A model generated the notes under the pieces. The model was not told where the DNA came from and searched no databases. It worked only from the letters and a program-made list of their open reading frames with translations. 64,000 nucleotides of DNA from Pseudomonas putida. Lineage in GTDB: Bacteria > Pseudomonadota > Gammaproteobacteria > Pseudomonadales > Pseudomonadaceae. Position numbers and translations under genes: made by a program. Where the stretch lies: the NCBI RefSeq assembly GCF_005080685.1, contig NZ_CP039371.1:5208001-5272000 (forward strand), given 5' to 3'. Positions 41,201 to 49,487 of the stretch are shown here, piece by piece. How positions within the stretch are numbered: the first letter of the stretch is position 1; each line of letters starts with the position of its first letter.

Positions 41201-41360
41201 GCCACAGGGTCTGGATGACCATGGCCTTGAAGGTGAACGGCGGATCTTCGCTCTGCCCCAGCTTGGTGTAGGACATCACGCCCACTGCAGCCAGCAGGAT
41301 CATCAGGAACAACACGATCTGGCGATTGCGCAGCGCCCAGGCGGAAAGGTTGAAACCCAT
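38295..41360 (-). CDS. RND-family efflux transporter, inner-membrane pump
   Basis: 1021 residues, typical RND length: two repeats of one membrane helix, a large periplasmic loop and five helices. Recognisable signatures are the N-terminal FNLSAWALRNRQIVLFLMI, the TM4 segment LVLALGLLVDDAIIAVEMM with the paired aspartates of the proton relay, and the late RFRPIVLTALAAVLAMIPLSRS. It should export hydrophobic compounds using the proton gradient together with the adaptor encoded 6 nt upstream. No outer-membrane channel gene is present, so it probably borrows one (OprM/TtgC-type). Confidence 0.93.
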   Translation of the reverse strand: MGFNLSAWALRNRQIVLFLMILLAAVGVMSYTKLGQSEDPPFTFKAMVIQTLWPGATAEEVSRQVTERIEKKLMETGEYEKIVSFSRPGESQVTFMARDSMPSKDIPELWYQIRKKVADIRHTLPPEIQGPFFNDEFGTTFGNIYALTGEGFDYAVLKDYADRIQIQLQRVKDVGKVELIGLQDEKVWIELSNLKLATLGVPLEAVQQALREQNAVSTAGFFETPSERLQLRVSGRFDSVEQIRQFPIRVGDRTLRIGDVAEVHRGFNDPPAPRMRFMGENAIGLAVAMKDGGDILVLGKALEGEFERLARNLPAGMELRKVSDQPAAVKAGVGEFVQVLAEALIIVLLVSFFSLGLRTGLVVALAIPLVLAMTFAAMHYFGIGLHKISLGALVLALGLLVDDAIIAVEMMAIKMEQGFDRLKAASYAWTSTAFPMLTGTLITAAGFLPIATAASSTGEYTRSIFQVVTIALLTSWVAAVLFVPYLGERLLPDLAKLHAARHGKDGHAPDPYATPFYQRVRRVVEWCVRRRKTVILLTIAAFVGSILLFRFVPQQFFPASGRPELMVDLKLAEGASLANTAERVKQLEALLKQQDGIDNYVAYVGTGSPRFYLPLDQQLPAASFAQFVVLAKSLEDREHLRSWLIDTLDQQFPDLRGRVTRLENGPPVGYPVQFRVTGEHIEQVRALAREVAGKVRENPHVVNVHLDWEEPSKAVYLNIDQDRARALGVSTAHLSSFLQSSLTGTSVSQYREDNELIEILLRGTPRERGELGNLGSLALPTDNGQSVVLSQVATLEYGFEEGIIWHRNRLPTVTVRADIYDQEQPATLVRQIEPTLAAIKAKLPDGYLLEVGGTVEDSARGQKSVNAGMPLFVVVVLSLLMIQLRSFSRTVMVFLTAPLGLIGVTLFLLVFRQPFGFVAMLGTIALAGMIMRNSVILVDQIEQDIAAGLDRWQAIIEATVRRFRPIVLTALAAVLAMIPLSRSVFYGPMAVAIMGGLIVATALTLLFLPALYAAWFRVKKG

Positions 41361-41366
41361 CGGGAC

Positions 41367-42467
41367 TTACTCCTTGGCCTTCAGGTCGATCACCCGGTTG
41401 CTGCGATCCACCGGCCGCACCTCCTGGCCTTCGCGCAACACATGACCACCGGCAGCGACGATCCAATCACCGGGGTTGAGCCCCTCCAGCACCGGCACGC
41501 TCTCGCTGCCATAAGGCCCCAGGCGTACCGTGACGCGCTCCAGGCGGCGCTGCGGATCGATGCGCCAGACGTAGGCCTGGCCATTTTCCGCACTGATAGC
41601 CGACAAGGGCACTGCCAGCGGCACCAGGCCGTCATGAGCGATATAGACCCGGGCACTCTGGCCCAGATCGGCCGGCGCCTTGGCCGAAGCGAAGGCGATG
41701 CGCGCAGCGAAGGTACGCGAGCGCGGATCGGCCGCCGGCGAAAGCTCGCGGATGCGCCCCTCGAAGCGCTCGCCGGGGTGCGACCATAGCTCGACGCTGA
41801 CCGCCTGGCCCACGGCAAAGCGGGAAAACTGCTGCTCCGGGAAGCTGATGGCGACTTCACGCTCGCCGTCGGCAGCCAGGGTGAACACCGTTTGCCCGGC
41901 GGCGACCACCTGGCCGACCTCGACCTGGCGCTTGGCGATGACCCCGGCCTGGGGGGCGCGCAGCACGGCGTACTCGGCCTGGTTGCCGGCCACGTCGAAT
42001 TCGGCCTTGGCCTGTTTCAGGCGGGCCAAACCGGCGCGGTAGAGGTTCTCGGCATTGTCGTACTGGGAATGGCTGACCATCTGCCGGTCCAGCAGTTTCT
42101 GGTAGCGATCACGTTCGGCGCGCACCAGCGACAGGTTGGCCTCGGCGGCTGCCAACTGGGCGCGATTGGCTTCCAGTTGCAGACGGACGTCCTGCGGGTC
42201 CAACTCGGCCAACGGCTGTTCGGCCTTGACCCGCTGCCCCTCTTCGACCAGGCGTTTGCTGACCTTGCCGGCGATGCGGAAGGCCAGGTCCGGCTCGAAG
42301 CGCGCGTGCACCTCGCCAGGGTAGCTATCGGCCCCGGCTTCGAGCGGTTGCGGCTGGACCACCAGCGCCGGGCGCGGCGCAGTGGGCGGCGCGGCCTCCT
42401 GGCCGCAGGCAACGAGCAACAGGGCGGCAAGCGCCGGCACAGCGAGGGACAAGGCGTGGCGCAACAT
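41367..42467 (-). CDS. RND efflux periplasmic adaptor (membrane fusion protein)
   Basis: 366 residues. A lipoprotein signal peptide has the lipobox LLLVAC (C about residue 21). The lipoyl/biotinyl-like halves (FRIAGKVSKRLVEEGQRVKAEQPLAELD and LRAPQAGVIAKRQVEVGQVVAAGQ) flank a coiled-coil hairpin (about 90-160), followed by a beta barrel and membrane-proximal domain. It links the pump to an outer-membrane channel. It is the first gene of the adaptor-pump pair and is divergent from a TetR regulator. Confidence 0.94.
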   Translation of the reverse strand: MLRHALSLAVPALAALLLVACGQEAAPPTAPRPALVVQPQPLEAGADSYPGEVHARFEPDLAFRIAGKVSKRLVEEGQRVKAEQPLAELDPQDVRLQLEANRAQLAAAEANLSLVRAERDRYQKLLDRQMVSHSQYDNAENLYRAGLARLKQAKAEFDVAGNQAEYAVLRAPQAGVIAKRQVEVGQVVAAGQTVFTLAADGEREVAISFPEQQFSRFAVGQAVSVELWSHPGERFEGRIRELSPAADPRSRTFAARIAFASAKAPADLGQSARVYIAHDGLVPLAVPLSAISAENGQAYVWRIDPQRRLERVTVRLGPYGSESVPVLEGLNPGDWIVAAGGHVLREGQEVRPVDRSNRVIDLKAKE

Positions 42468-42636
42468 GATGAATCCTTTCGCGAAGAGCTATGTCGAATA
42501 ACTAAACTGGCGAGTATATTAAGCCAGGCAAGCGAAGCCGGGAAGCCGGCCTTGGCAAGAAAAACCACATTAGCGTGCGGCATCAGTTGCAGCCCGAACG
42601 CCATTGAGCGGCTAAGATAGGCGTCCATTCATCCAC
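42468..42636. promoter_or_regulatory. Divergent promoter region of the RND operon and tetR
   Basis: 169 nt between divergent starts. On the minus strand a TATACT -10 (42518-42513) precedes the adaptor gene by about 46 nt, in an AT-rich stretch TAACTAAACTGGCGAGTATA that is a plausible operator site for the adjacent TetR protein. No perfect palindrome was seen. Confidence 0.4.
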
Positions 42637-43278
42637 ATGCGGATTCCAATGCCCAACGATGCACCCAACGGCCCAGGGCGGCCCAAGGACCTGGCCAAGC
42701 GCGAGTCCATCCTCGAGGCAGCCAAGTCGCTGTTCCTCAGCCTCGGCTATGCCAATACCAGCATGGATGCGGTCGCTGCAGCGGCAGGGGTTTCGAAGCT
42801 CACGGTGTACAGCCACTTCACCGACAAGCAGACACTGTTCTGCTCGGCGGTGATGGCGACCTGCCAGATCCAATTGCCAGACCTGCTGTTCGAATACCCC
42901 GACGGCGCGCCGGTGGACGAGGTGCTGCTGAACATTGCCCGGGGTTTCCAAGCGCTCATCAGCAGTGACGAAGCGGTGAAACTGAGCCGCTTGATCATGG
43001 CCCAGGGCAGCCAGGACCCAAGCTTTGGCGAGTACTTCTACGAGGCAGGCCCCAAGCGCGTGCTGGCTGGAATGGAAGCGTTGCTGCGGGATATCGATGC
43101 GCGGGGGCTGCTCCGGATTGCCAATCCGTTGCACGCGGCGGAGCACTTCTTCTGCCTGGTCAAGGGTGCGCCGGATTATCGTTTGCTACTGGGATGTGCG
43201 GGGCCGCTCGAAGAGGAAGAGGCCGAGGCGCATGTGCGCGAGGTGGTCGGGGTGTTCCTGCGGGCGTTTCGGCCCTGA
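42637..43278 (+). CDS. TetR/AcrR-family regulator of the RND operon
   Basis: 213 residues; an alternative ATG 12 nt downstream gives MPNDAPN. The N-terminal TetR helix-turn-helix is clear (RESILEAAKSLFLSLGYANTSMDAVAAAAGVSKLTVYSHFTDKQTLF). The C-terminal half is an AcrR-type ligand-binding domain. Placed divergently from the adaptor-pump genes, it most likely represses them and is relieved by a pump substrate. It ends at a strong hairpin. Confidence 0.9.
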   Translation: MRIPMPNDAPNGPGRPKDLAKRESILEAAKSLFLSLGYANTSMDAVAAAAGVSKLTVYSHFTDKQTLFCSAVMATCQIQLPDLLFEYPDGAPVDEVLLNIARGFQALISSDEAVKLSRLIMAQGSQDPSFGEYFYEAGPKRVLAGMEALLRDIDARGLLRIANPLHAAEHFFCLVKGAPDYRLLLGCAGPLEEEEAEAHVREVVGVFLRAFRP

Positions 43279-43296
43279 GCGCTTGATGGCGTCTGC

Positions 43297-43320
43297 GCCG
43301 GCCTCTTCGCAGAGGCCGGC
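43297..43320. terminator. Bidirectional hairpin between tetR and rsmJ
   Basis: A perfect 10-bp stem (GCCGGCCTCT with AGAGGCCGGC, 43297-43306/43311-43320) with a TCGC tetraloop sits between convergent genes. It lacks a U tract. Confidence 0.65.
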
Positions 43321-43334
43321 ACAGGCCTACCTGA

Positions 43335-44156
<822 letters not shown>

Positions 44157-44222
44157 TCACCGGCCACGGCCGATACAGGCAATATCCCGCTATTCTGCCA
44201 GAGCACAGCGCGCACGACTGCC

Positions 44223-44846
44223 ATGTCAGAAACTCTTTCCATCGGCTTGACCTACCTGTCGCCTGTCGACAACTACGGTCGGCAGAATACCCAGGCACTG
44301 GGGGGCGTCAGCCACCTGTGGCAGGATTTCTTCGCCCGCGCCATGGCCGAGCAGCAAGCGCCGGAACCCGACACCTTCAGCCAGGCGCTGGTCGAGCAAT
44401 ACGACAAGCAAAGTGGCGAGCCCATCGGTGGCGCCCGGGCGCTGGCGCTGATCGATGCGCAGCGCGCCTGCAACGTGCAGGACACCGAAGTGGCCCCGCC
44501 CGAGCCGCTGTTCCTGCCCAAGGCGGAACTGGAAGCCCACCTGCTCGCGCCGGCCGCCGAACCCTACAGCGCCGCCGAACTGATCGAGCAGCAACGCCAG
44601 CTCGACGTCAACAACAGCTGGTTGCGCCCCGTGGTCATGAGCCAGGGTCATGAGCTGCCGCAACCCGGCGCAGCCCCGGCCACCCGACCGCTGCACCTGC
44701 CGATCGCCGAATTCGAGATGGACCTGCTACCGCCCGCCCCCGAGCCATTCGATGAGGTCACCCTGGCGCAACAACAGCAGGACCTGGAATTCGACACCCA
44801 CTGGGCGCGCCCGGTGGTGCTGAACAACGTTCGCGCTTACGCCTGA
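44223..44846 (+). CDS. Conserved hypothetical protein with an internal duplication
   Basis: 207 residues, no signal peptide or membrane helix. The N-terminal 60 residues (MSETLSIGLTYLSPVDNYGR) contain an aromatic-rich stretch. Residues 96-139 and 157-200 are two aligned 44-residue repeats, each with FLP or HLP, a central LL.P...EP(Y/F) motif, a Q-rich helix and an ending W.RPVV. It is acidic and proline-rich. The gene stands alone, divergent from rsmJ and convergent with the extensin-like gene. Function unknown. Confidence 0.82.
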   Translation: MSETLSIGLTYLSPVDNYGRQNTQALGGVSHLWQDFFARAMAEQQAPEPDTFSQALVEQYDKQSGEPIGGARALALIDAQRACNVQDTEVAPPEPLFLPKAELEAHLLAPAAEPYSAAELIEQQRQLDVNNSWLRPVVMSQGHELPQPGAAPATRPLHLPIAEFEMDLLPPAPEPFDEVTLAQQQQDLEFDTHWARPVVLNNVRAYA

Positions 44847-44848
44847 GG

Positions 44849-45538
44849 TCAGCGGCAGACCTGCCACTGCCCCATGTCCAGGTGAAAGTGGTCGCGGTGC
44901 GCGGCGTTGTAATCTGGCCCCAACACCGTCCCGAACACCTCGCACGCCGCTTGGCGCACCTCGCGCAGGAACGTCGCCTTCTCCCCCTCGCCCTGCCAGT
45001 CCCGCGCCAACATCACCCGCTGACCGTCCTTCAGCCGAAAACCGCTGATATCCAGGGCATTGGCCGTGGCATGCTGGCTGAGCCGGCCCTGGGCACGGTT
45101 GTAAACGTTGCGACAGGCAAAGCTACCCAGGTGCTCGACCTGCACCACCGGTTGGCCAAACACCCGCTGGGCCGCAGGTTGCAGGCCATGCTCCTCGAAC
45201 AACGCATAGGCCACCGCCAATGGGCAACTGGCCAGGAAGCTGCTGGACAAGCGCGCCTGCCCCCCTTCGACACGCCACACATTACGCAAAGGGCACTTGG
45301 CCGAAGGCGGGCTGTCGGCCTGGGCTCGATAGCGCAGGGCGGAGCGTTGCAAGGCCTGCCGGCACAAGGCTGGGTCGCTGGCCAAACGCGACAGTTTGTA
45401 TGAGGTCAGCAGGTTCGGAGGCTGGCGAACATCCAGGGGCGCCCAAGGGTTCCACGCTGCAGGCGGTCGCCAACCCAGCTGCCAGGCAAGGCCGGCGACC
45501 AGCGCCAGGCCGAGTAGCAGCACCAGCAGCCAGCGCAT
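44849..45538 (-). CDS. Extensin-like domain protein, putative periplasmic peptidase fold
   Basis: 229 residues with an N-terminal membrane anchor or signal (MRWLLVLLLGLALVAGLAW). The C-terminal extensin-like domain carries SQHATANALDI (H156, D163) and HRDHFHLD (H217, H219). This pattern resembles the SxHxxxxAxD...HxH zinc sites of LAS/VanY-type peptidoglycan peptidases. I infer a cell-wall metallopeptidase or binding role; no activity is established for this group. It starts 3 nt after the stop of the ICL/PEPM-like gene. Confidence 0.86.
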   Translation of the reverse strand: MRWLLVLLLGLALVAGLAWQLGWRPPAAWNPWAPLDVRQPPNLLTSYKLSRLASDPALCRQALQRSALRYRAQADSPPSAKCPLRNVWRVEGGQARLSSSFLASCPLAVAYALFEEHGLQPAAQRVFGQPVVQVEHLGSFACRNVYNRAQGRLSQHATANALDISGFRLKDGQRVMLARDWQGEGEKATFLREVRQAACEVFGTVLGPDYNAAHRDHFHLDMGQWQVCR

Positions 45539-45541
45539 GGC

Positions 45542-46372
45542 TCAGCGGCGGAACAGGTCGTTGAGCTGGGCGAACGGCAGCGCCTGCTCGGCGTAGTCGA
45601 AGGTGCCCTGTTCGCGGATCTCCAGCGCCGCACGCTGCAAGGCGCCCAGCGCGGCGCGGGCCATCGAGGAGCCTACACTGATACGCTTTACCCCCAGGTC
45701 CTGTAGCTGGTTGACGCTCAAGGGCACGCCAGCCAGTCCCATCAGCACGTTCACCGGCTTCGGCGCCACCGCCTGAACCACCGCGCGAATTTCATCGACG
45801 CTGCGCAACCCCGGCGCATAGAGCACATCGGCTCCCGCTTCGGCGAAGGCCTGCAGGCGCAGGATGGTATCGTCCAGGTCCATTCGGCCGTGCAGGAGGT
45901 TTTCGGCCCGGGCACACAGGGTGAAGGGGAACGGCAGGCTGCGTGCAGCCTGCACCGCTGCACGCACGCGTTCTACCGCCAGGGCCAGGTCGTAGATAGG
46001 CGCGTCGCCGCGGCCAGTGGCATCCTCGATCGAACCCCCCACCAGCCCCGCCTCGGCTGCACGCAGGATCGCTTGCGCGCAGTCCTGCGGCAGGTCGCCG
46101 AAGCCGTTTTCCAGGTCTGCGGCAACCGGCAAAGGCGTGGCGTCGACGATCGCCTTGGCGTTGTCCAGCGTCTCGTCCAGGCTCAGGGCCGCCTCGGCAT
46201 CCGGCCGCCCCAGGCTGAAGGCAAGCCCGGCACTGGTCGTGGCCAGGGCCTCGAAGCCGAGGCTCGCCAGCAGCCTCGCCGAGCCGGCATCCCACGGGTT
46301 GGGGATGACGAAGGCGCCGTCACGCTCGTGCAGCGCCTTGAAGGCTTCGGCTCGCAGGGTTTGTACATCCAT
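45542..46372 (-). CDS. Isocitrate lyase/PEP mutase family protein
   Basis: 276 residues from the ATG at 46372 (MDVQTLRAEAFKALHERDGAF), with GGAG 8 nt upstream; a longer frame adds 10 residues. The (beta/alpha)8 fold of the ICL/PEPM superfamily is shown by VIPNPWDAGSARLLASLGF, TTSAGLAFSLG, PVAADLENGFGD and VGGSIEDATGRGD (metal ligands D and E). The lyase KKCGH loop is not present, so it is not isocitrate lyase. Members act on 2-oxo acids or phosphonates (for example oxaloacetate decarboxylases); the substrate here is unknown. Confidence 0.85.
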   Translation of the reverse strand: MDVQTLRAEAFKALHERDGAFVIPNPWDAGSARLLASLGFEALATTSAGLAFSLGRPDAEAALSLDETLDNAKAIVDATPLPVAADLENGFGDLPQDCAQAILRAAEAGLVGGSIEDATGRGDAPIYDLALAVERVRAAVQAARSLPFPFTLCARAENLLHGRMDLDDTILRLQAFAEAGADVLYAPGLRSVDEIRAVVQAVAPKPVNVLMGLAGVPLSVNQLQDLGVKRISVGSSMARAALGALQRAALEIREQGTFDYAEQALPFAQLNDLFRR

Positions 46373-46412
46373 GGTGGCATCTCCAGCAGGTCGATCGGGC
46401 AATGGGGTGGCG

Positions 46413-47282
46413 TCAGAGTAGCCCCAATTGTTCGACCTCAGGGCCGCGCGGCAATTCAGACAAAGCGGCGAGGCCCGGCAGACGTGCCATCAGGCGCTGG
46501 TGGAAGTGCTGGGCGAGCGCCGCTGCCAAGCGATTGTCCGCCGTATGGAGGAACACATAGGGGCTGCGCCCTTCCTCGATCCATTCGGCGACCTTGGCCA
46601 CCCAAGGCGTGAGAAAGCTGACGTTGGCCGCCAGCGTCGGGTGGCCGATGAAGCGTACTTGTGGATGCTGGCTGAACGCAGCCGGGCGCGGCGGCACCTT
46701 CGGCTTCTTGGACTGGGCATGCAACACCGCCGGCTCGCGTGACGTGCAACTGAACAGCGCACGAGGGTCGAGACAGATACGCTCCACCTGGCGCTCATGC
46801 AGCAGGCGATTGAGCAGGCGTTCTTCCTCGCCTTTGGCGAAGAACGCCTGGTTGCGCACCTCGACGGCCACCGGCACGCCGATCTCGTCGAGGAACTGGC
46901 TCAACTCGGCCAGGCGTGCCGGGCCGAACTGGGCGGGCAACTGCAGCCAATAGGGCGCCACCCGCTCGCCCAGTGGCGCCAGCAAGCGCGTGAAATCAAA
47001 CGCCGACTCGAGCCGATCGCGCAGGTCGCCTTCATGGCTGACATCACCCGGAAACTTGGCAGTGAAGCGAAAGTGCCCGGGCATCACCTGGGCCCAGCGG
47101 GCCACGGTCCCGGGTGCCGGGCGTGCGTAGAAGGTGGTATTGCCCTCGACTGCATTGAACACCTGGCTGTACAGCCCGAGGAACTCGGCAGGGCGGGCAT
47201 CGGCGGGATACAGGTAGTCGCGCCAGGCGTTTTCGCTCCAGGACGGACAACCGAGAAAATAAGGCAGGGGGGACGGATTCAT
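46413..47282 (-). CDS. DUF72 domain protein
   Basis: 289 residues. The DUF72/YecE family TIM-barrel signature is clear: FLGCPSWSENAWRDYLYP at the start, YSQVFNAVEGNTTFYARPAP, FRFTAKFPGDVSHEGDL and VAVEVRNQAFF. Function of the family is unproven. It lies 3 nt after a small hypothetical gene on the same strand and is likely co-transcribed with it. Confidence 0.92.
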   Translation of the reverse strand: MNPSPLPYFLGCPSWSENAWRDYLYPADARPAEFLGLYSQVFNAVEGNTTFYARPAPGTVARWAQVMPGHFRFTAKFPGDVSHEGDLRDRLESAFDFTRLLAPLGERVAPYWLQLPAQFGPARLAELSQFLDEIGVPVAVEVRNQAFFAKGEEERLLNRLLHERQVERICLDPRALFSCTSREPAVLHAQSKKPKVPPRPAAFSQHPQVRFIGHPTLAANVSFLTPWVAKVAEWIEEGRSPYVFLHTADNRLAAALAQHFHQRLMARLPGLAALSELPRGPEVEQLGLL

Positions 47283-47285
47283 CCG

Positions 47286-47573
47286 TCAAATGTACAGGTC
47301 GAGCCCCAGTACTTCCATGTCCCAGTCATTGAAGCCGGCCGTACTTAGGTAGCTGGCCAAGGCCCTGGCCGTTCGCCGGTCGCTGGCACGGGGGAACACC
47401 AGGTCCTGCTGACGGGCTGGCAAGCCGCCACTGCGCGGGCGCACCGGAGCGGCCTGGGCTGCCTCGACGTCCTCGACCAGCTCGGCGTCGTCGATGGACT
47501 CGTCGCGCACCGCTGCCTTGCGCGGTGTGCGCTTGATCGGGTAGGACTGCGATGAGAAGCCATCGATACGCAT
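47286..47573 (-). CDS. Small conserved hypothetical protein
   Basis: 95 residues (MRIDGFSSQSYPIKRTPRKA...). A basic N-terminus is followed by an acidic and proline/arginine linker and a short folded-looking C-terminal region (DRRTARALASYLSTAGFNDWDMEVLGLDLYI). No signal peptide or membrane helix. Two other frames are open over the same stretch; this one is chosen for its conserved-looking C-terminus and its 3-nt spacing to the DUF72 gene. Function unknown. Confidence 0.75.
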   Translation of the reverse strand: MRIDGFSSQSYPIKRTPRKAAVRDESIDDAELVEDVEAAQAAPVRPRSGGLPARQQDLVFPRASDRRTARALASYLSTAGFNDWDMEVLGLDLYI

Positions 47574-47703
47574 GAAGGAGCACTCAGGACCAATAGTGGC
47601 AATTTAGCAGCACCAGGGATCCTTCGCTAATGCCCGCGTGATAACTGGACCACAGTTCGGGAAAAAGGTTTTATCGTGACCGGCAATAACCGACGAGCAA
47701 CCT

Positions 47704-48378
47704 TCAACGCGCCTTGGGGGTGGCTACATTATCGCGCAGATACACCGGTTGCGCCTGCTCGGCGGCAATCGCCTCGCCTCGCGCCCAGGCGAAACGCGCC
47801 AGGCTGAGCACATCCTGGGCGTGCGGCAAGGCTGCGGCATTCTGCGCGCGGGTTGCCACCGCCAGGCGCTCGCCATAGCCCCAACCGGTCCCGGTACCGA
47901 ACCAGTCACCGCCGATGTCTTCGGGCAGGGTGACGCGCTCGGGCGGCAGCACCGCCTCCTGGCCGATCAGGCGCATTTCACCGGCCTGGTCTTGGTAGCA
48001 GCCCCAATACACCTCGTCCATCCGCGCATCGATAGCGGCAGCCACCTGTTGCACGCCGTGCTCGCGCAGAGCCCCCTGGGCCAAGGCGGCCAGGTTGGAC
48101 ACCGGCAGCACCGGGCGCTCCAGGGCAAACGCCAGGCCCTGGACCACGCCAATGGCGATACGCACACCGGTGAACGCGCCCGGGCCGCGGCCAAAGGCGA
48201 TGGCATCCAGGGCAGTGAGCGCGACGCCAGAGTCGGCCAGCAGCTGCTTGATCATCGGCAGCAGCTTCTGCGCATGCATGCGCGGGATCACCTCGTAATG
48301 GCTGGTCACCTTGCCGTCATGCAGCAATGCGACGGAACAGGCTTCGGTGGCGGTATCCAGGGCCAGCAGGGTGGTCAT
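47704..48378 (-). CDS. tsaB: tRNA threonylcarbamoyladenosine synthesis protein TsaB
   Basis: 224 residues from the ATG at 48378 (MTTLLALDTATEACSVALL). TsaB is the scaffold partner of TsaD in making t6A37 on tRNAs reading ANN codons. The actin-like ATPase fold is seen in LLALDTATEACSVALLHDG and AFGRGPGAFTGVRIAIGVVQG. The extra 31 residues of the open frame overlap a REP pair and are not coding. It is downstream of adk, and its product provides the substrate later modified by TcdA, also encoded in this window. Confidence 0.94.
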   Translation of the reverse strand: MTTLLALDTATEACSVALLHDGKVTSHYEVIPRMHAQKLLPMIKQLLADSGVALTALDAIAFGRGPGAFTGVRIAIGVVQGLAFALERPVLPVSNLAALAQGALREHGVQQVAAAIDARMDEVYWGCYQDQAGEMRLIGQEAVLPPERVTLPEDIGGDWFGTGTGWGYGERLAVATRAQNAAALPHAQDVLSLARFAWARGEAIAAEQAQPVYLRDNVATPKAR

Positions 48379-48436
48379 CGAACGAGTTTCCGGGGTGTGA
48401 GGGAAAAGAGCGGCAGTATAGAGCAGCAGCGGCCCC

Positions 48437-48552
48437 TGTGGGAGCGGCCTTGCGTCGCGACAGGGCCGCATAGCGGCCCCATCAATTTCGCCACGTCGCT
48501 GACACCCTGGGGCCGCTTTGCGGCCCTTTCGCGACGCAAGGCCGCTCCCACA
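48437..48552. repeat. Long inverted REP pair between adk and tsaB
   Basis: Perfect 24-bp inverted arms (48437-48460 and 48529-48552) with core TGTGGGAGCGGCCTTGCGTC. Inner GC-rich palindromes (AGGGCCGCATAGCGGCCCC and GGGGCCGCTTTGCGGCCC) lie between the arms. It is the same family as the core of the 54.2-kb MITE-like element and differs from the 34.1-kb and 58.6-kb copies. Confidence 0.88.
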
Positions 48553-48579
48553 AAAAGCGGACCGTGCGTCAGGCGTTGA

Positions 48580-49449
<870 letters not shown>

Positions 49450-49487
49450 TCATTGTCGGCAGTACCCGGGGGCGTGCCGCAACAGCC

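Noticed and set aside
39162..41789. An 875-codon plus-strand open frame over the RND pump
   Set aside because: Antisense shadow; the minus-strand product is a full-length RND transporter with intact motifs.
45542..46372. Isocitrate lyase
   Set aside because: The family fold is present, but the KKCGH catalytic loop of isocitrate lyase is missing and the protein is only 276 residues, so only a superfamily assignment is justified.
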